64,000 nucleotides of DNA. It comes from Liolophura sinensis. Taxonomy: Eukaryota; Mollusca; Polyplacophora; Chitonida; Chitonidae. Shown here piece by piece: positions 47,994 to 60,465 of this stretch (positions within the stretch are counted from its first letter, which is position 1; every line of letters begins with the position of its first letter). Made by a program: the position numbers and the translations under genes. The notes beneath the pieces were generated by a model. That model saw nothing but the letters and a program-made list of their open reading frames with translations, searched no databases and was not told the origin of the DNA. The stretch is taken from assembly GCF_032854445.1 (NCBI RefSeq), contig NC_088301.1:24402226-24466225 (forward strand). The letters are read 5' to 3'.

Positions 47994-50900
47994 GTGAGTT
48001 AAAACATTTCTTTGCATCTGTTTTCTCGTTTGCTTTGCCAGCTTGGTAACACAATAGGACTGTTGCGTGAGTAATGTTATGACAGTACCTGCTCTTTAAT
48101 TTGGTATCTTTGAATTTAGGCTTATAAACATTTTTGACCTTCAGAAATGGAAGAGCAAAGAAAATATTTTCATATGTAGCAGCTTTCTTTTCTGTTTAAG
48201 ATGTTTGCTCATCTTATGTTTCTAAAGCACATTGATAATATTGCTGCAATGTTTGCTTGGGGTCAAATCAGATAATGTTCTGAAGGGACAAAGTCATGCA
48301 TAACACTACATTTTAGCACAGTTAAATATAAAGTACATGTGTTTTTGCAACCTCTGTGTTTAACTTGACCTGTTAGATGAATGTGGTGAAGAAACTATCC
48401 GGCTCTATTCTGCGACCTGTAATAAGTGCAATTGCTGTATAATTGTGGGAGGCGTAAAGTCACCGTAGCAAAACTTAATTTGTGATTTGTCATTTGCCCC
48501 ATAGGAAGCATGACTGATAGAGCCGAACACTCATAGCTCATCCACCGACGTTGATTAGATTTATAAGTGGCAAATACTTGTTCAAAACATGGCTGGATGA
48601 GGAGAAAATGTTGATTTAGAGCTACATTTTTCTGTTGGGAGATCAAATTTTGGTTCCCTTGGGAGGGTCAGGAGTGGGCATCTCGGATGTCGCTGGCTGG
48701 CAGGAACACCTGAGCCATCTGTTCTGTGAAGTGACCACAAACACCCAAGACAATACCTTGATTAAAAAATCTGCACCCTTCCCCCCCACTCCCGTCCCCA
48801 CCCCTAATAACACATTGGCTTTGGGAAGACAATTATGGTAAGTTTCACTGAAAACATGTAACATCCGCTCACCATTGGATAGATTGGGTTACTTGGTGGA
48901 TTACCCAGTTGGTACGTTTTCGAAACTGGTTAAATCCATCAGAGATTCTCTAATGGCTGGTTTGCAAATATCAGCTACCAAACATGACCGCCATCACCTG
49001 ACTGCCATGATAAACCCGTGGTGTAACATGGCCCTAAAGAGACAAGATGGGCTTGTGTGATGTTTGTCCTTAAAACGGTTCTTTCACGTACTAGAAGCTG
49101 GGTTTTGATTGTGAGTTTGATTACAAAGACGGATGAGGCTCAATGCCATTGGTACGTATGACCATATGTCATAATGGCATGTAATGGTCCTCCATAGATT
49201 CTGTGGCTACCAAAAAGCACCACTCTCTAGTTATGAGAAGGTAATGGTACAGATAGTCTCCTCAGGAAATGGTAAGATCTCTGATCTGTTGACAGAGTCC
49301 TGCTGCAGACTTTAGCCACATCTTCACCTGTGACAGGTCGTAATTGGTTTTTCTCAATCTCCATGGTGTGAGTAGTGCTGTGTTCCACTACTAATGGTGG
49401 ACATGGACATGCCCCCTGTCTGGTGGTCCAGTGCTGTGTTGACCATCACATCAAGTCCTTCACATCAAGGCCTCCTTAAGGACTCTGTTTGCTTGTGCTG
49501 TTATGGAAGAAGCTTGTTGCTAAGTCATTCTGGCAGATGCTTCTTGGAAATAAAGTAGCTGCAGTTTATACCGTAAAAGAAAAACAACTCCTTCATCCAT
49601 CAAGTTAATTTGGGTACATATCGTGGAAGAAATCAAAAAACAAATTCCCCAAAAAACAAGAAACAAATTTTAATCCAGTCACGTGTAAAAAGACAAGTTT
49701 GAAAACAGTTGTACTTTAAATGTCTGTTATTTGGTTTGTTCCAGTTCACAATTTAGTGGTTTAATCATTCATTTATTTCTTTCGTAGTTGGTTAAATAGT
49801 GTTTATTTCACAACTCAGGGACAATTCAGTTACAAACAACAGATTCAAAATACATGTAATCTAGAATTTTTTGTATATTTATCGATAATATGCATCAAAT
49901 TACGCAGAAAACATAGAGATTGTGTTCTTTAGTCTTCTTGATTGATTTATTAGTTTTGATTAAAACATTATTCTGAAGAAGTTCATTTCATTCAAGGAAT
50001 TCACTTATCTACCAGCTTCCAGACTAGCTATCAAATTTTATTAAATCAAACTTACACATTTTGGGGTTTACCTTTCTGATTAGAAACATAAACTGAACGC
50101 ATTTTCTTATCCTTCATTTGGCCTGATAAATGAAACTGTAAATCTGTCTTAATCTTTGCAATTTAGGAACCAGCATTGACCAAGTACAGTTGCAAACATG
50201 TGAGCAGTCTAATTAATTTTGATGATTTAACAACAAGTTAATGCAGCAGTGTAGAGGACTGTCCTTACACTGACACATCTACCCTAACATTTACTGGGAA
50301 TAGTGTGTATGTTAACAGGACAATTTGTTTTGCCTCCTAGTCTTGGGCATACTAGAAGTGATCATGGCGCTTGTGTGTGTCACAGGTTGTCTGGTGAGTG
50401 TGAAGCATTAAAAATGCCTCATTGTAGGCTGCTCCCTGTCCAATTGTCTTTGTCCCTTGGCAAGCCTGTAGGGAAGGAAGTCTTGAGCTGCGCTGCGTGG
50501 TCCTGGCACTCTAAAGTGGCACTGTTTAATTGTCCCCTGAATTCTTCCTGGTAAAAAACGTAATAGCCTGAAGCTGTTAGGCTGATGGGGGCTCCATTTA
50601 GTCACTGTGTGCCTGCCCAATTTATTGTCACACCCTGGGCTGATAATGTAGCCAGACTGATTTATTGAGCTCAGGAAGCGAATTCTGCTGAGCAATTCCA
50701 AGATTTAGACAAACCTCAACTCAAAGTCTGTTAAAGTTACAGATGTGTGGATTTGGAGGGGTGGGGGGGGGTGGGGGTGGGGGGTGGGGGGTAGGGGCAA
50801 TTTGGGGGGATTGGATGTACTTTGAAGCACCTGTGATTAAGTCTGTAATTTGTTAAGTTTTGTTGAAATTTTTATCTTTATGATATTTCAAAGTTCTAGA

Positions 50901-51332
50901 ATGGATGATAACTTGAGGACATTGCTGTTTAATTTCTCTTTTAATAAATTTGGTTTTTGTTATGATGGGACTGTCTGCATGGGACAATCATGGGTGAAAA
51001 TTGATCTGATTGAGAAGAGACCTTTTCGATCTTTTCAGACTCATTTTTTAGTAGTCCTTAACTTGCAAACAATGTGTAGAATTAAAACAGTAAATTTCAG
51101 TGTTTAAAAATACCAAGTAATTCAAAATTACCAGTTTTGAATTGTAACCACCTGAGCAAATTTGTTGCAATTATGAGTGGGAGATGTGATTTCTTATCCA
51201 CTGAAAGGGAATAATTCGCGTTTATTTTGAGGTAAAGCTGCAAATGTGCGAACACCAGACAACAGAAGCTTTATAGAAAATAGAGAATACAGACAACCTT
51301 ACATAAATGTATTTATGAATAAATTCTGTGCA
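47994..51332. other. Unique sequence after the kinase exon; complex at 50300-50700
   Basis: No further exon recognised. About 50300-50700 is non-repetitive and moderately GC-rich. A G-rich run lies at 50757-50805. Open frames of up to 97 codons lack domains. Confidence 0.5.
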
Positions 51333-51451
51333 TTGCTATTTGATTTCTTTATTTATTTGATTGGTGTTTTACACTGTACTCAAGAATATTTCACTATCAT
51401 TATGGCGAGAGGAAACCAGGCAGAACCCATCACCATGACGTTGTTATTTGA
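51333..51451 (-). mobile_element. Family-1 SINE, 5'-truncated, with 11-bp target-site duplication
   Basis: TTGCTATTTGA (51333-51343) and TTGTTATTTGA (51441-51451) differ by one base. Between them the plus strand reads ATTTGATTGGTGTTTTACAC, CTCAAGAATATTTCAC, TCATTATGGCGAGAGGAAAC. The tail-proximal core has an internal deletion where GACGGCCAGCA should lie. Confidence 0.8.
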
Positions 51452-52877
51452 ATATTTTTTTTATATAATCTTTTAAATTATCATTGATTTTTCTTGTTTT
51501 TTTTTTTCCATTTTTTTTTTTTTCAATTTGATTGATGGGTTATGTTTTACGTTCCTGGTGACAGTCGTACTTGTGTTCCCTCAGACATCAGAACAGAAAC
51601 AGGTTCCCTGGTCAATTATTTACCATAGAATGGCGAGCAAATGTCTTTAATTGTCCCCCTAGTCTTGCTCATGCACTTTATCATTGCATCATAATGGCTA
51701 GAAGGGACTGACAGCGAAATTCAAGCCGGAGTGGCTGGAAGATTGAATGTGTGCCTATCTGGTGTAGCCCAGGAAATAATGAATGGGTATCTGAGCGCTG
51801 CAGCAAGAAGTATTGACTTAGCTTAATCACTGCCTGCATGCCTGCCTCTCCTACCGTAGTTTTGTCTTCCTTTTAGATATGCTCCTAAAACCCTGCCCAG
51901 AGAGGCTGATGGAACAATTCCTGCAAACTGCCTCCTTATTCCCAACAGAGTGCTTAGTTTTTTATGTCGCAGGAGACCCATAAACTAATGTGATATTCAC
52001 AGGCCGTGACAGTTGTGGTGAGGACAGTTGTTTGCAATCTGATTATGACCTGCATCGGTATCAATGATTTTCTACACAATTTAATTTACCTCTGTTTTCT
52101 CAATTTCTTGTTCTTGCCATATTTGGGCACTTCTAGTTCTTGCGATACTTGAGCATTTTCAGTTCTTGCGATTCTTGAGCGATTTGTAATTCCTGCCATA
52201 CTTGAGCATTTTCAGTCTTGCCATGCCCTATATTTGTAGTTATTACCATATTTGAGTATTTTGTAGTTTTGTAATGCTTGGGACAGCTTGAACTGCATGT
52301 ATGCAAGGAACGAATTTTGGTTTTGTGTGCAAATTCAAACATTACAGATGAGTTTATGTTGTTTTCTTTATATGACAGTTGTCTTATGTAGTAGCCTAAA
52401 ATAGTGTGTAGCTCGGCCTGCCTCTCCTTCAAACCATTTAAAAAACCTCCCATCTTCCCCCAATACCCTCCACCCCCCACCCCACCACCACCCCCAACCA
52501 CTATCCGATTCTCAGATCTTCGAGAACAATCCTTGTACCAAATGCAATTAATGTATAGTTTGTGTGACAGTCCCAGACGACTGTCAACAAATGTCTAGTG
52601 TGCTAAAGGACCTGGTGAGATTTTGGCCTGGTGAGATTTTGGCCTTCTCTTATGATCTCCAGCACTTCTGACAAACCTTCATTAATAATTCCATAGTGGA
52701 TCAAATCTGCTGGCTGGCTAGTTTCAGTGTCATACTGGCTTTAGCTGGAGAGACAAGTTGAAAAGCATGCATAGAGCTTCGCGCTTTCTCTCAGCCGTGT
52801 TCGTAAACCCGATATGCTTGTTCAGTGGTAATAATTTTGCTGCAGATGAACCTAATGGGAGATGGAGGGTAAGCATG

Positions 52878-53240
52878 AGTCAGCAAGGCCCATTAAGTCT
52901 GATTGAATGCATGGCTGCATGGAGGAATGAATCACCCAAGATTATACGGCTGTCCCCTGCCTCAGAATATTTGATCCTGGGCTGGCAACAAGCTGCAGAT
53001 AATAAAGTCTGCACTGTCAACAGAAGACCACGGAGAATTTACCCGCCTCCTGCTGCTACCACCAAACCTGCGCCGGACAATAATTAATTTTCCATCAAGA
53101 AGCGCGGCGCTGTGACTGCAGGGGAAACCTTTGGAGTCGCTTGTCTTGTCCTTGCATGACAATAGCTCGCTACTTAGCTGTATTATCAAAGTGGCTGATA
53201 AACGGGCCGAGTGAGGGGCGACTATTGTTCATGTGCCGTC
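52878..53240. promoter_or_regulatory. Candidate intronic enhancer with AP-1/Maf and SOX-type motifs
   Basis: ATGAGTCAGCA near 52876 fits an AP-1/Maf site. GACAATAG (53158-53165) and CTATTGTT (53222-53229) are SOX-type sites facing each other about 60 bp apart, and GACAATAATTAA (53077-53088) combines SOX and homeodomain cores. All are short motifs, so enhancer function is inference only. Confidence 0.25.
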
Positions 53241-54790
53241 AAAGACTGCTGATGGGGGGGTGGGGGTGGGGGAGGGCATCCTCTCCACCTCACCACTACG
53301 AACTTCCTGTCTTAACTCAAATCCATCCCCATCTGATTTGACCAAAGCTGCAGAAAAGCCCATGGTGAAAAAATAATAGAGGGAAGATTCAATGGGAAGA
53401 CCAATTATTTCTCCTGATTAGTGGCGACCGCTGTTGTACCTTCCTCCTGCTGCGCTCAGGAAGTGCGGAAAGCGCTGGCTAGATATCAGATGTCAACTCT
53501 GATTTTACTCATTGATTCGTGCATTGATCGGTGTTGTCCTTGCACGGCCCCGATCCATACAGATTCTGTTGTGCAGGATTTAGCCCAGATTAAAAGAAAA
53601 GTACCATCAATTATGGTAGTGCTACATGAAGAAGATGCAATTACCCCTATTTTGCTTTTGGGGATAGGGAGTGAGGGGGGGGGGGGGGGGGGTGTTGATG
53701 AAGGTTTTCTGGTATCGAAGACAGACAACAACTTATTGATGTCCAAATTGATGTAGAATCAATCTGAGTATGTTAGACCGTTAAGACCGTCAGATAAACA
53801 CAGAGTTTATGGAATCAGCAATGTCTGGGTTAGAATAAAGGTATATATTTTTGAATAGAAGAGGAAGCCACTGTTATGAAAGTAACAGCAATGGCAGCGA
53901 TTTAATCATTAAGATTATGCCCTATAGTTTTGTGGATTATTCCATTTGGGGGAGGGGGGGTAAGGGGGAATTTTTCCATATGTTAACACAGAAAATCACT
54001 TTTGAGGTTTGTCTGTTGTTATTGATAAAAAGATAAATGAACTTTTATCGTAATATTTATTTAGCATATAGCATCACATTTCTCTAAAAAAATTATAATA
54101 AATAAATAAAAAAAATAAAGAAATAGACAATTTAGGTGTAAATTATTCGCTCAATATCACAGATTGAGCCAAGGGATTTACTTTCAGACAAGCTAGTACA
54201 AATATGTCTTACCATCAAATGGGATTAAAGAATTGACTTTTTCAAATCTTTGAAAAGCTGTGTCTTCCATTTCTACATAAATACCACAAGAAAATCATTT
54301 CTTTTTTTCTTTGGAACATTTTTTTATGTCTTGAAAAACTCCTTTGTTGATTGATCATTGAAACATACTATGAGATCAGTTTGTGCAAGGCACAAGTCAA
54401 ACATGGGTCAGTGAATTTAAATTGTTTATTTTCAATATAAGTTTGCTGTGCTTTGAAATGCAACATTGTATATGTGTGCATCGATTAAATATGTATTTTT
54501 TAGATCCTACGGCTATTGCATTTGACAGGCCATCTATTATTTCCTCAGGATAAGGAGACCGTAGCGCTATCTGTGGTGTAGTGCGTTTTGATCCTGACCC
54601 TCGTTGATTGAATGCCCATCCAGTTATTGTCCTCGTTTCAGGCATTAGCCACAGACTCTATTTGGCCGATTAGTTAAGCGCTGAGCCGATAAGCCAAGAG
54701 AAATGAGCGGACCATTGTTTCCGGGTCGTTTCCACGTCCGATTTACTGGGCAGAGCCCTGTTTTGACCCAGAGAGCCCTGTATCACTGGC

Positions 54791-54958
54791 TATAAAACAG
54801 AAGGATTGCACCGCACATTGGAATCAATAACACACCTGTGCTTTGTCACTTTCTCGTTAAGCCCACCTGAGAGACTGTTTACAGTCAGCTGTGTACCTGA
54901 TCAGGTGAGGATCAGTAAGCCTTGGTCGATCAAAGGGCCAGGTATTTAATCTCAGGTG
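54791..54958. promoter_or_regulatory. Candidate enhancer or cryptic promoter: TATAAAA, E-box cluster and TCF site
   Basis: TATAAAA at 54791-54797 is followed by CACCTG/CAGGTG E-boxes at 54833, 54864, 54902 and 54953, a CAGCTG near 54886 and ATCAAAGG (54929-54936), a perfect TCF/LEF-type site. Just upstream is ACCATTGTTT (54711-54720), SOX-like. No transcript start is evident, so a developmental enhancer is as likely as a promoter. Confidence 0.25.
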
Positions 54959-57667
54959 TTTAGCAGGTATCAGTGGCTTGTCACAGCATTTTGTGCCCAT
55001 TATCAGTGATATGCTTCCCGGAGTCTCTATATATTAGGAAGGTAGACCACTACCTTTAAGTTAATGCTAACCTGTTCTCTATTTTCATTCAGTCATTATG
55101 ACAGACTAACTGTAGTTTTGCCAAGAAACACAGCAGACTGCCGGAAGCCAATCACCTACATATACCTTCGCCAGGTACTTGACAATCCTCCTGACTTAAT
55201 GCTGCAGTCGAAACACTGTGAATTTATGAGAAATGATATGTGGTAAAACATAACAAAATGTGGTTCTAGACACACAAAATCATACGATAGGAAATAATTT
55301 CTTTTTTAGATTTTTTCTCCTTAAAAGTACTGAAAAACGAAGAAAGAAAATGTAGTACTTTATAGATTATTAACATTTAAATAATCTGGTTATAATTTGA
55401 ATTTTAATTAATTAATCAACCTTATGTGATGCTTGGGTACAGTTATAATGTGACCATCCCAACAATGTAATGTGTTTTTAGTCATTTTGGGATTTTATAT
55501 AAATTGTTTTAATCTTTATCAGAATTTTGTTATCAAAGCACAAATATACATTGGCTGAATATTTGTGACAGAACGGCATTTGAACAGTATTGTAGCTGTA
55601 TTGTGACAAGATCATGGACTAAATTAAACTGTTTGCATCTTGAGAATAATTACAAGTTTATCGTGATCTTTCTTTGAAATTAAATGCCTTTTTGGGGCAG
55701 GTCAATATTAAGTTTACCTGTCGTCGGACATTTTCTACAGTAAACTAGAATAACTAGTGATGTAAGTAGATCTTAACAAGAGCACCTGAACAGCTAACAC
55801 TGCACCCACTCTAGTGACCACTTGCCCCTTCGCACTGGTCAGCCACCTTAGCCATGTTATGATTGGAGGGCAAGGAAACAGAACATCAATGAAACCTGTT
55901 TATTTTCTCACGCTTTCTCCCACAGACAAGCAAAGGAGAAATCCAAACACTCGCCTCTGAGCAGATAATCTCCTCCGCCTGTGTCTTCTAGCAGCCATTT
56001 CAGCCACTGATGTCCCTGGCAAAGTTGCTGAATCGGCTGTTTTCTGCCCAGGTTGGGAAACAATGGTGTTTTTGTACTGGTCAGTTGCGGGTCGTAGTGA
56101 CCTGGGTAAGAAGTGCCACCTAGATCAGCCCAGTTTAAACACTACCAAGTTCCTACAGCAAACAGCCTTCTGTTTAGCTAGATCATGGTCCAAAGAGCCC
56201 CCCCCCCCCCCCCTCCCTTCCTCCTCCCACCTCAGAAGAATGTTTGAGGAAATAAGGATTTTTGGGCTGCTGGTAGACCAGATCTGTAAACATTCTTTCT
56301 TTGCAAACCATTTATTAAGGAACTTAACACAAAATAACTCTGTTTAAAAACATTGTTTGCAGACCATGCTTGCTTGATTTGTCAATATTTCACATAAATA
56401 TAGAAATCTTTCAATTTAAATTATGCAGACTATTCTGTAAGGTACAACTTAGCAGACAGGAATCTTTAAGATAATGTTTGAAGATTTTATGAAAAATGTG
56501 CACAGGTTATTTTTCTGGGCCTTTTGTGCTTTGAGTATAGAATTTTATGCTGTATGAGGAACTGAACTGAACCCCTAAGGAAGATGCCAAAGTGCAATAC
56601 TCTATTGGGGAAGGTTAATTGTTCAAAGTACAGAATTAGTTTTAAGGTCAGGCCATGTTTGTTGACAGTCTGACACAGATTTACTGGGTAGGGTTTTTTT
56701 TGGGTTTTTTAAAAGTTTTTATTGATTTTTTTTTTATTAGTATTCATTTTGTCCATGTGTTTCAGAATGTACATATGAGTAACTAATATCATTTCCTGCC
56801 TAAAGATGTGTGCAAAAATTGCAACCAGCATAAACCATGTTTGGCCTATTATTTGTACATTATAAATTTCCTCATGCGCGTGTGTGTGTTGTAACATACC
56901 ATGATTCATCTTTTATATGTTTTATGGTTAAAATGCATGGTTGTATTTTCTCTTGGTTCACTAACAGAAAATTACTGAATGTCACTGCAATCCTACTTTT
57001 AGGCAGGTGATCCTTTATGACTCAGAAATAATATTGATACCTATAAAGCTAAGCCCACTAGGGTAAATAAAACATCTTGTCAAGTAAGGTTATTATGGTT
57101 GCCAGGTTATTGGCATTGATACTGAACATTCTGTTGTCTCTGCAGAAATAAAATGTTAAAAAATGGGAAAAAAGGGAGATGTGTGTATCAGGCGGGGGTG
57201 GGAGGTACCTGGGGATGGCTGTGTGTTGAACAGTGTATTAATGGATTGTGTCCTGTTTGGTGGGGTAGGGGTAGAGGGTGGTGGAAGGGGGGAACGAGGT
57301 GAGAAAGGCTACATCAAGTCTGTGTGTAGAAAATATGTGTGAATGATGGCTTTCTAATTGAATTGCGTCTCATCTGGGTCACCTTGCTCTTATGGCCGCC
57401 TCCCCTTCCCCCCATCCTCTTACTTTCTCGCCCTCTCTCTCTCTCTTACCCAATTCTATTTATTCTATTGATTTTCCATGCCTCTCAGCAATCAGCCTCT
57501 AAGGCTACATGCTGGTGTAGCGGGGCTGAACTTGTAAGTGGTCCTTTAGAGTTGACAGCCTTAGTGCAATATGTCATGTCTGGCTGGGCGGTGTTAGGGC
57601 GACTTGGTCAAAGGGGGGTAACTCCAGAAAGGTTAGGAATTGTGTTGCCCATATTTCTAATCCTTTA

Positions 57668-57812
57668 TATTGATTGTGCCTGTTTCATGGATTATTATTG
57701 GTTGTGCCTGTTTCATGGATTCTTATTGGTTGTGCCTGTTTCATTGATTCTTATTGGTTGTGCCTGTTTCATTGATTCTTATTGGTTGTGCCTGTTTCAT
57801 GGACTCTTACCT
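57668..57812 (+). repeat. 28-bp tandem repeat, five copies
   Basis: TTGTGCCTGTTTCATGGATT plus CTTATTGG repeats every 28 bp from 57674. The second T/G of the CATGG/CATTG box alternates between copies. Confidence 0.85.
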
Positions 57813-58202
57813 GTTTTAGGACAGTGTATGTGGTCACAAAATACCTACTTGGCTAGTGCAATGAAAAGTGTAGGTCACAATGAGCTTAGTGTGAAACAAG
57901 TAGTTTCAAATTTTAACGTTATAACAGAGCCAATTTGTACAAAATTAGTTTAAAGTGGATGAATATGTACCTATTCCCTGCACTGACAACAGTGACAGTT
58001 AAGCACTCTTGCAGTTCCGTATGTGAAATGCCAGGATGTTATCCTGCAATAGAGGTGTAGCTCAAAATATCTCTGAGCTGATTACAAGGTTGATGCATGT
58101 TTTGTTTGCATAGGGCCAAACATCAATTTTGATACTATGTTCATCAGATCATGATTCTGTCTCTGTGCTAACATACACAGCACGTGAACAGACTGAAATC
58201 CC

Positions 58203-58485
58203 ACCCAGAGGACACCCCACCCATGCAGAGTATACAGACACCAGACACGACACCCCCACTGAGTATAGACGCCAAATATTACTCTCCACTCATTCAGAGT
58301 ATGAACACCAGACATGACCCCCCACTGATTCAGATCATACAGACACCAGACATGACACCCCACTCATTCAGAGTGTACAGACACCAGATATGACAGCCCC
58401 GCTCAGTTGTAGTATACAGATATCAGACGTGACACTACACCCATTCATAGTATACAGACACCAGACATGATACCCTACACAGTTA
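58203..58485 (+). repeat. Degenerate tandem repeat of about 35-40 bp
   Basis: CAGAGTATACAGACACCAGA followed by CATGACACCCCACTCATT recurs roughly seven times with variable spacing and base changes. Older than the other arrays. Confidence 0.75.
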
Positions 58486-59699
58486 AGATATAGGCATCCT
58501 GTTCCTGAAACATTCTTTATATGTGCAAGGACATGTGCATCTGGATTATTTCAGGTTCTGGAGTAGTTCTGGAATTGAATTTGGTGTACTTGAACTGCTC
58601 TAAAAATGAACAACTTTTCCATGATAGAGCTTCATGAAGCCTAAGACTGGTGCCCCATGACTGTCATGAATGTAAACAGTGGGCAAATTTGCACAAGTGT
58701 GTATTAACATTAGATTTTTCAAAGGATGTGAAGTTTTAAGCCATGTGCTAGATGGTTTGTGTCTAATAGAGATTCAGGGCAGGGAGTGGTTCAGACAAAA
58801 GCGGAGAGGCTGGCAGTGTCATTACATTTGAGTTCTCAGGGAATATGGTTCATATGAAGGGAGATAACCCAGGCTTGTCTCTCAACACTGCTATTAATCT
58901 CATCTTAACACATCACCTCAAGGTGTGCCAGAGAGACTCTAAAGTTCCAATGAAATGATTTTATCAGACTTTAAAATGGTATTGTTAGCAAAATTTACAA
59001 GTACATTTTTCTTGTGAACAAAAGTATTTTTTCTGTGAATTGAAATTGTAAACGTTGAAAACTGAATTCAACGATATGAAAACAAGAATTACTTCTGTTT
59101 GTCAGAGAGCATCCCCTGATCATGGGCGAACATTACTCAGTCTCCTTTATAATTGTGCACTCATATAAAGCTCAGTATGGGTAACATATTGAAAAAAGTT
59201 CTCTGTAAAATGTTGGTATATTTAGTAAAAATTTAGTAAAAATTTTAGAGAATTAAAAGATTGTAAATGCTGAAAGATTGTAAAAGGGAAAAAAGCAAAG
59301 AAAAGTTACAATTTTTAAAAACCATGTAGGCTATAAATTTTAAAGTGAGCGAATTAGATACACTTAATTTGCAAATGGCGTTTGTGGTAATGTATGAAGC
59401 ATGACAAACTTTTAGAAAAATTAAGGCATGTATTTTGCAGTGGGTTGGGCATGCAGAAAGAATTAGAGGTGGGGTAACCAGACTGGATCCTCAGGGTGGG
59501 GGTCTGTGACAGAGGGGTAAGATGGCAATGTGAGAAGCCATTAACAGACTAATGGTTAACACACACTTCTCAACCCCCTAATGACTGCAGTTGTGGCTGT
59601 GAGGGTAGACAGAGTTTCTGCCCATTCCTTCAGGCAATGTCAACAAACAGTTTTTTTTTTCTGAGTTTAAGAGTAAAGTTAGTGCTGGTTTGCTATGAC
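58486..59699. other. Unique sequence, no gene recognised
   Basis: AT-rich; ATTTAGTAAA repeats twice near 59220-59245. Nothing else supported. Confidence 0.5.
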
Positions 59700-59875
59700 T
59701 ATATCAGGCCCTTGACAGTGAAGTGTGCGTGTTCAAATCCAGCTCATGCTGTCTTGGCTATGGTTTTCTCTCAGAAGGTGTACAAGGTAACTGATGAAGA
59801 TCCACAAAGCTGACCTGCTGTCAGGTAACAGACATGGTATGGCATAAAACACCAGTCAATTAAAGTAAACCAATT
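59700..59875 (+). mobile_element. Family-1 SINE, decayed
   Basis: GTGTTCAAATCCAGCTCATG (B box and start of core) at 59730-59749, later CTGTCAGGTAACAGACATGG and tail GGCATAAAACACCAGTCAAT. Confidence 0.6.
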
Positions 59876-59954
59876 ATTTAATACATAAAGTTTAATAATA
59901 AAGTAAACCAATTATGTAATATTCTTGAGCACCGCTTTACAATCACCAATAGAG

Positions 59955-60132
59955 CGTCTAAATGACCCTTTATTGGCGTTTAGGTCATACTCAAGAATAA
60001 TAAACTCATATGATGGCAGCCAGCATTTTGAAGGGAAGAAACCGGGCAGAGAAACCTACAACCATCCGTAGGTTACTGGCAGACCTTCTGTCCACTTATG
60101 GCTGGAGAGGAGGGCTAGCATGAGCTAGACTA
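59955..60132 (-). mobile_element. Family-1 SINE, decayed, tail-to-tail with the previous copy
   Basis: Plus strand: CTTTATTGGCGTTTAGGTC, CATACTCAAGAATAATAAAC, GATGGCAGCCAGCATTTTG, CAACCATCCGTAGGTTACTG, and GCTAGCATGAGCTAGACT. The tRNA head is lost. A second tail fragment (GTAATATTCTTGAGCACC) at 59917-59934 lies between the two. Confidence 0.7.
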
Positions 60133-60394
60133 ACTTAAGTGGGTGGAGTTTATTACTCAAGTCATTATTTGTGTAAATTTTGTCATTCTTGTGCTAGATA
60201 TTATTTACTCTAGGTAATGAAAGCTGGCCTATGGGTTGTGGTCACTGTAGAAACTAGCAGTCAAAATGTACACATGTTCAGGTCACAGAAAGTATCGTTT
60301 TCTCAAGTGCTTGTGTGAAAATTTAGGGTATGAGGGTGAAACAAATACAGTGAAATATAACATAGACTTTATATGTGTGCAGATTATTTTAAAA

Positions 60395-60465
60395 AGTGTA
60401 CGTGTAGATGAAATATTCCTGAGTATGGTGTTGAGCAACATTCAAATAAATAAATAAATAAAGGA
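60395..60465 (+). mobile_element. SINE 3' tail with (AAAT)n
   Basis: GATGAAATATTCCTGAGTATG then GTGTTGAGCAACATTC and AAATAAATAAATAAAT. No head recognisable upstream. Confidence 0.6.

Larger units (their letters stand above)
51452..57667. other. Complex unique intronic sequence, candidate regulatory zone
   Basis: No gene recognised, but 52750-53650 and 54520-55010 are less AT-rich, hold more CpG and have little repetition. C/G runs occur at 52468-52499, 53250-53272, 53669-53692, 53949-53966, 56191-56213 and 57240-57295. The 204-codon frame at 57339-57953 is discussed under rejected items. Confidence 0.45.

Noticed and set aside
53421-53756. 111-codon frame in the complex zone
   Set aside because: It opens at a GTG rather than an ATG, runs through an 18-G tract giving poly-Gly, and has no recognisable domain.
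57339-57953. Longest open frame in the window (204 codons, plus strand), hydrophobic
   Set aside because: Its hydrophobic second half is a 28-bp tandem repeat read through shifting frames, the first half is C/T-rich low complexity, and no domain or splice structure is recognisable. Best seen as a chance open frame in an intron.
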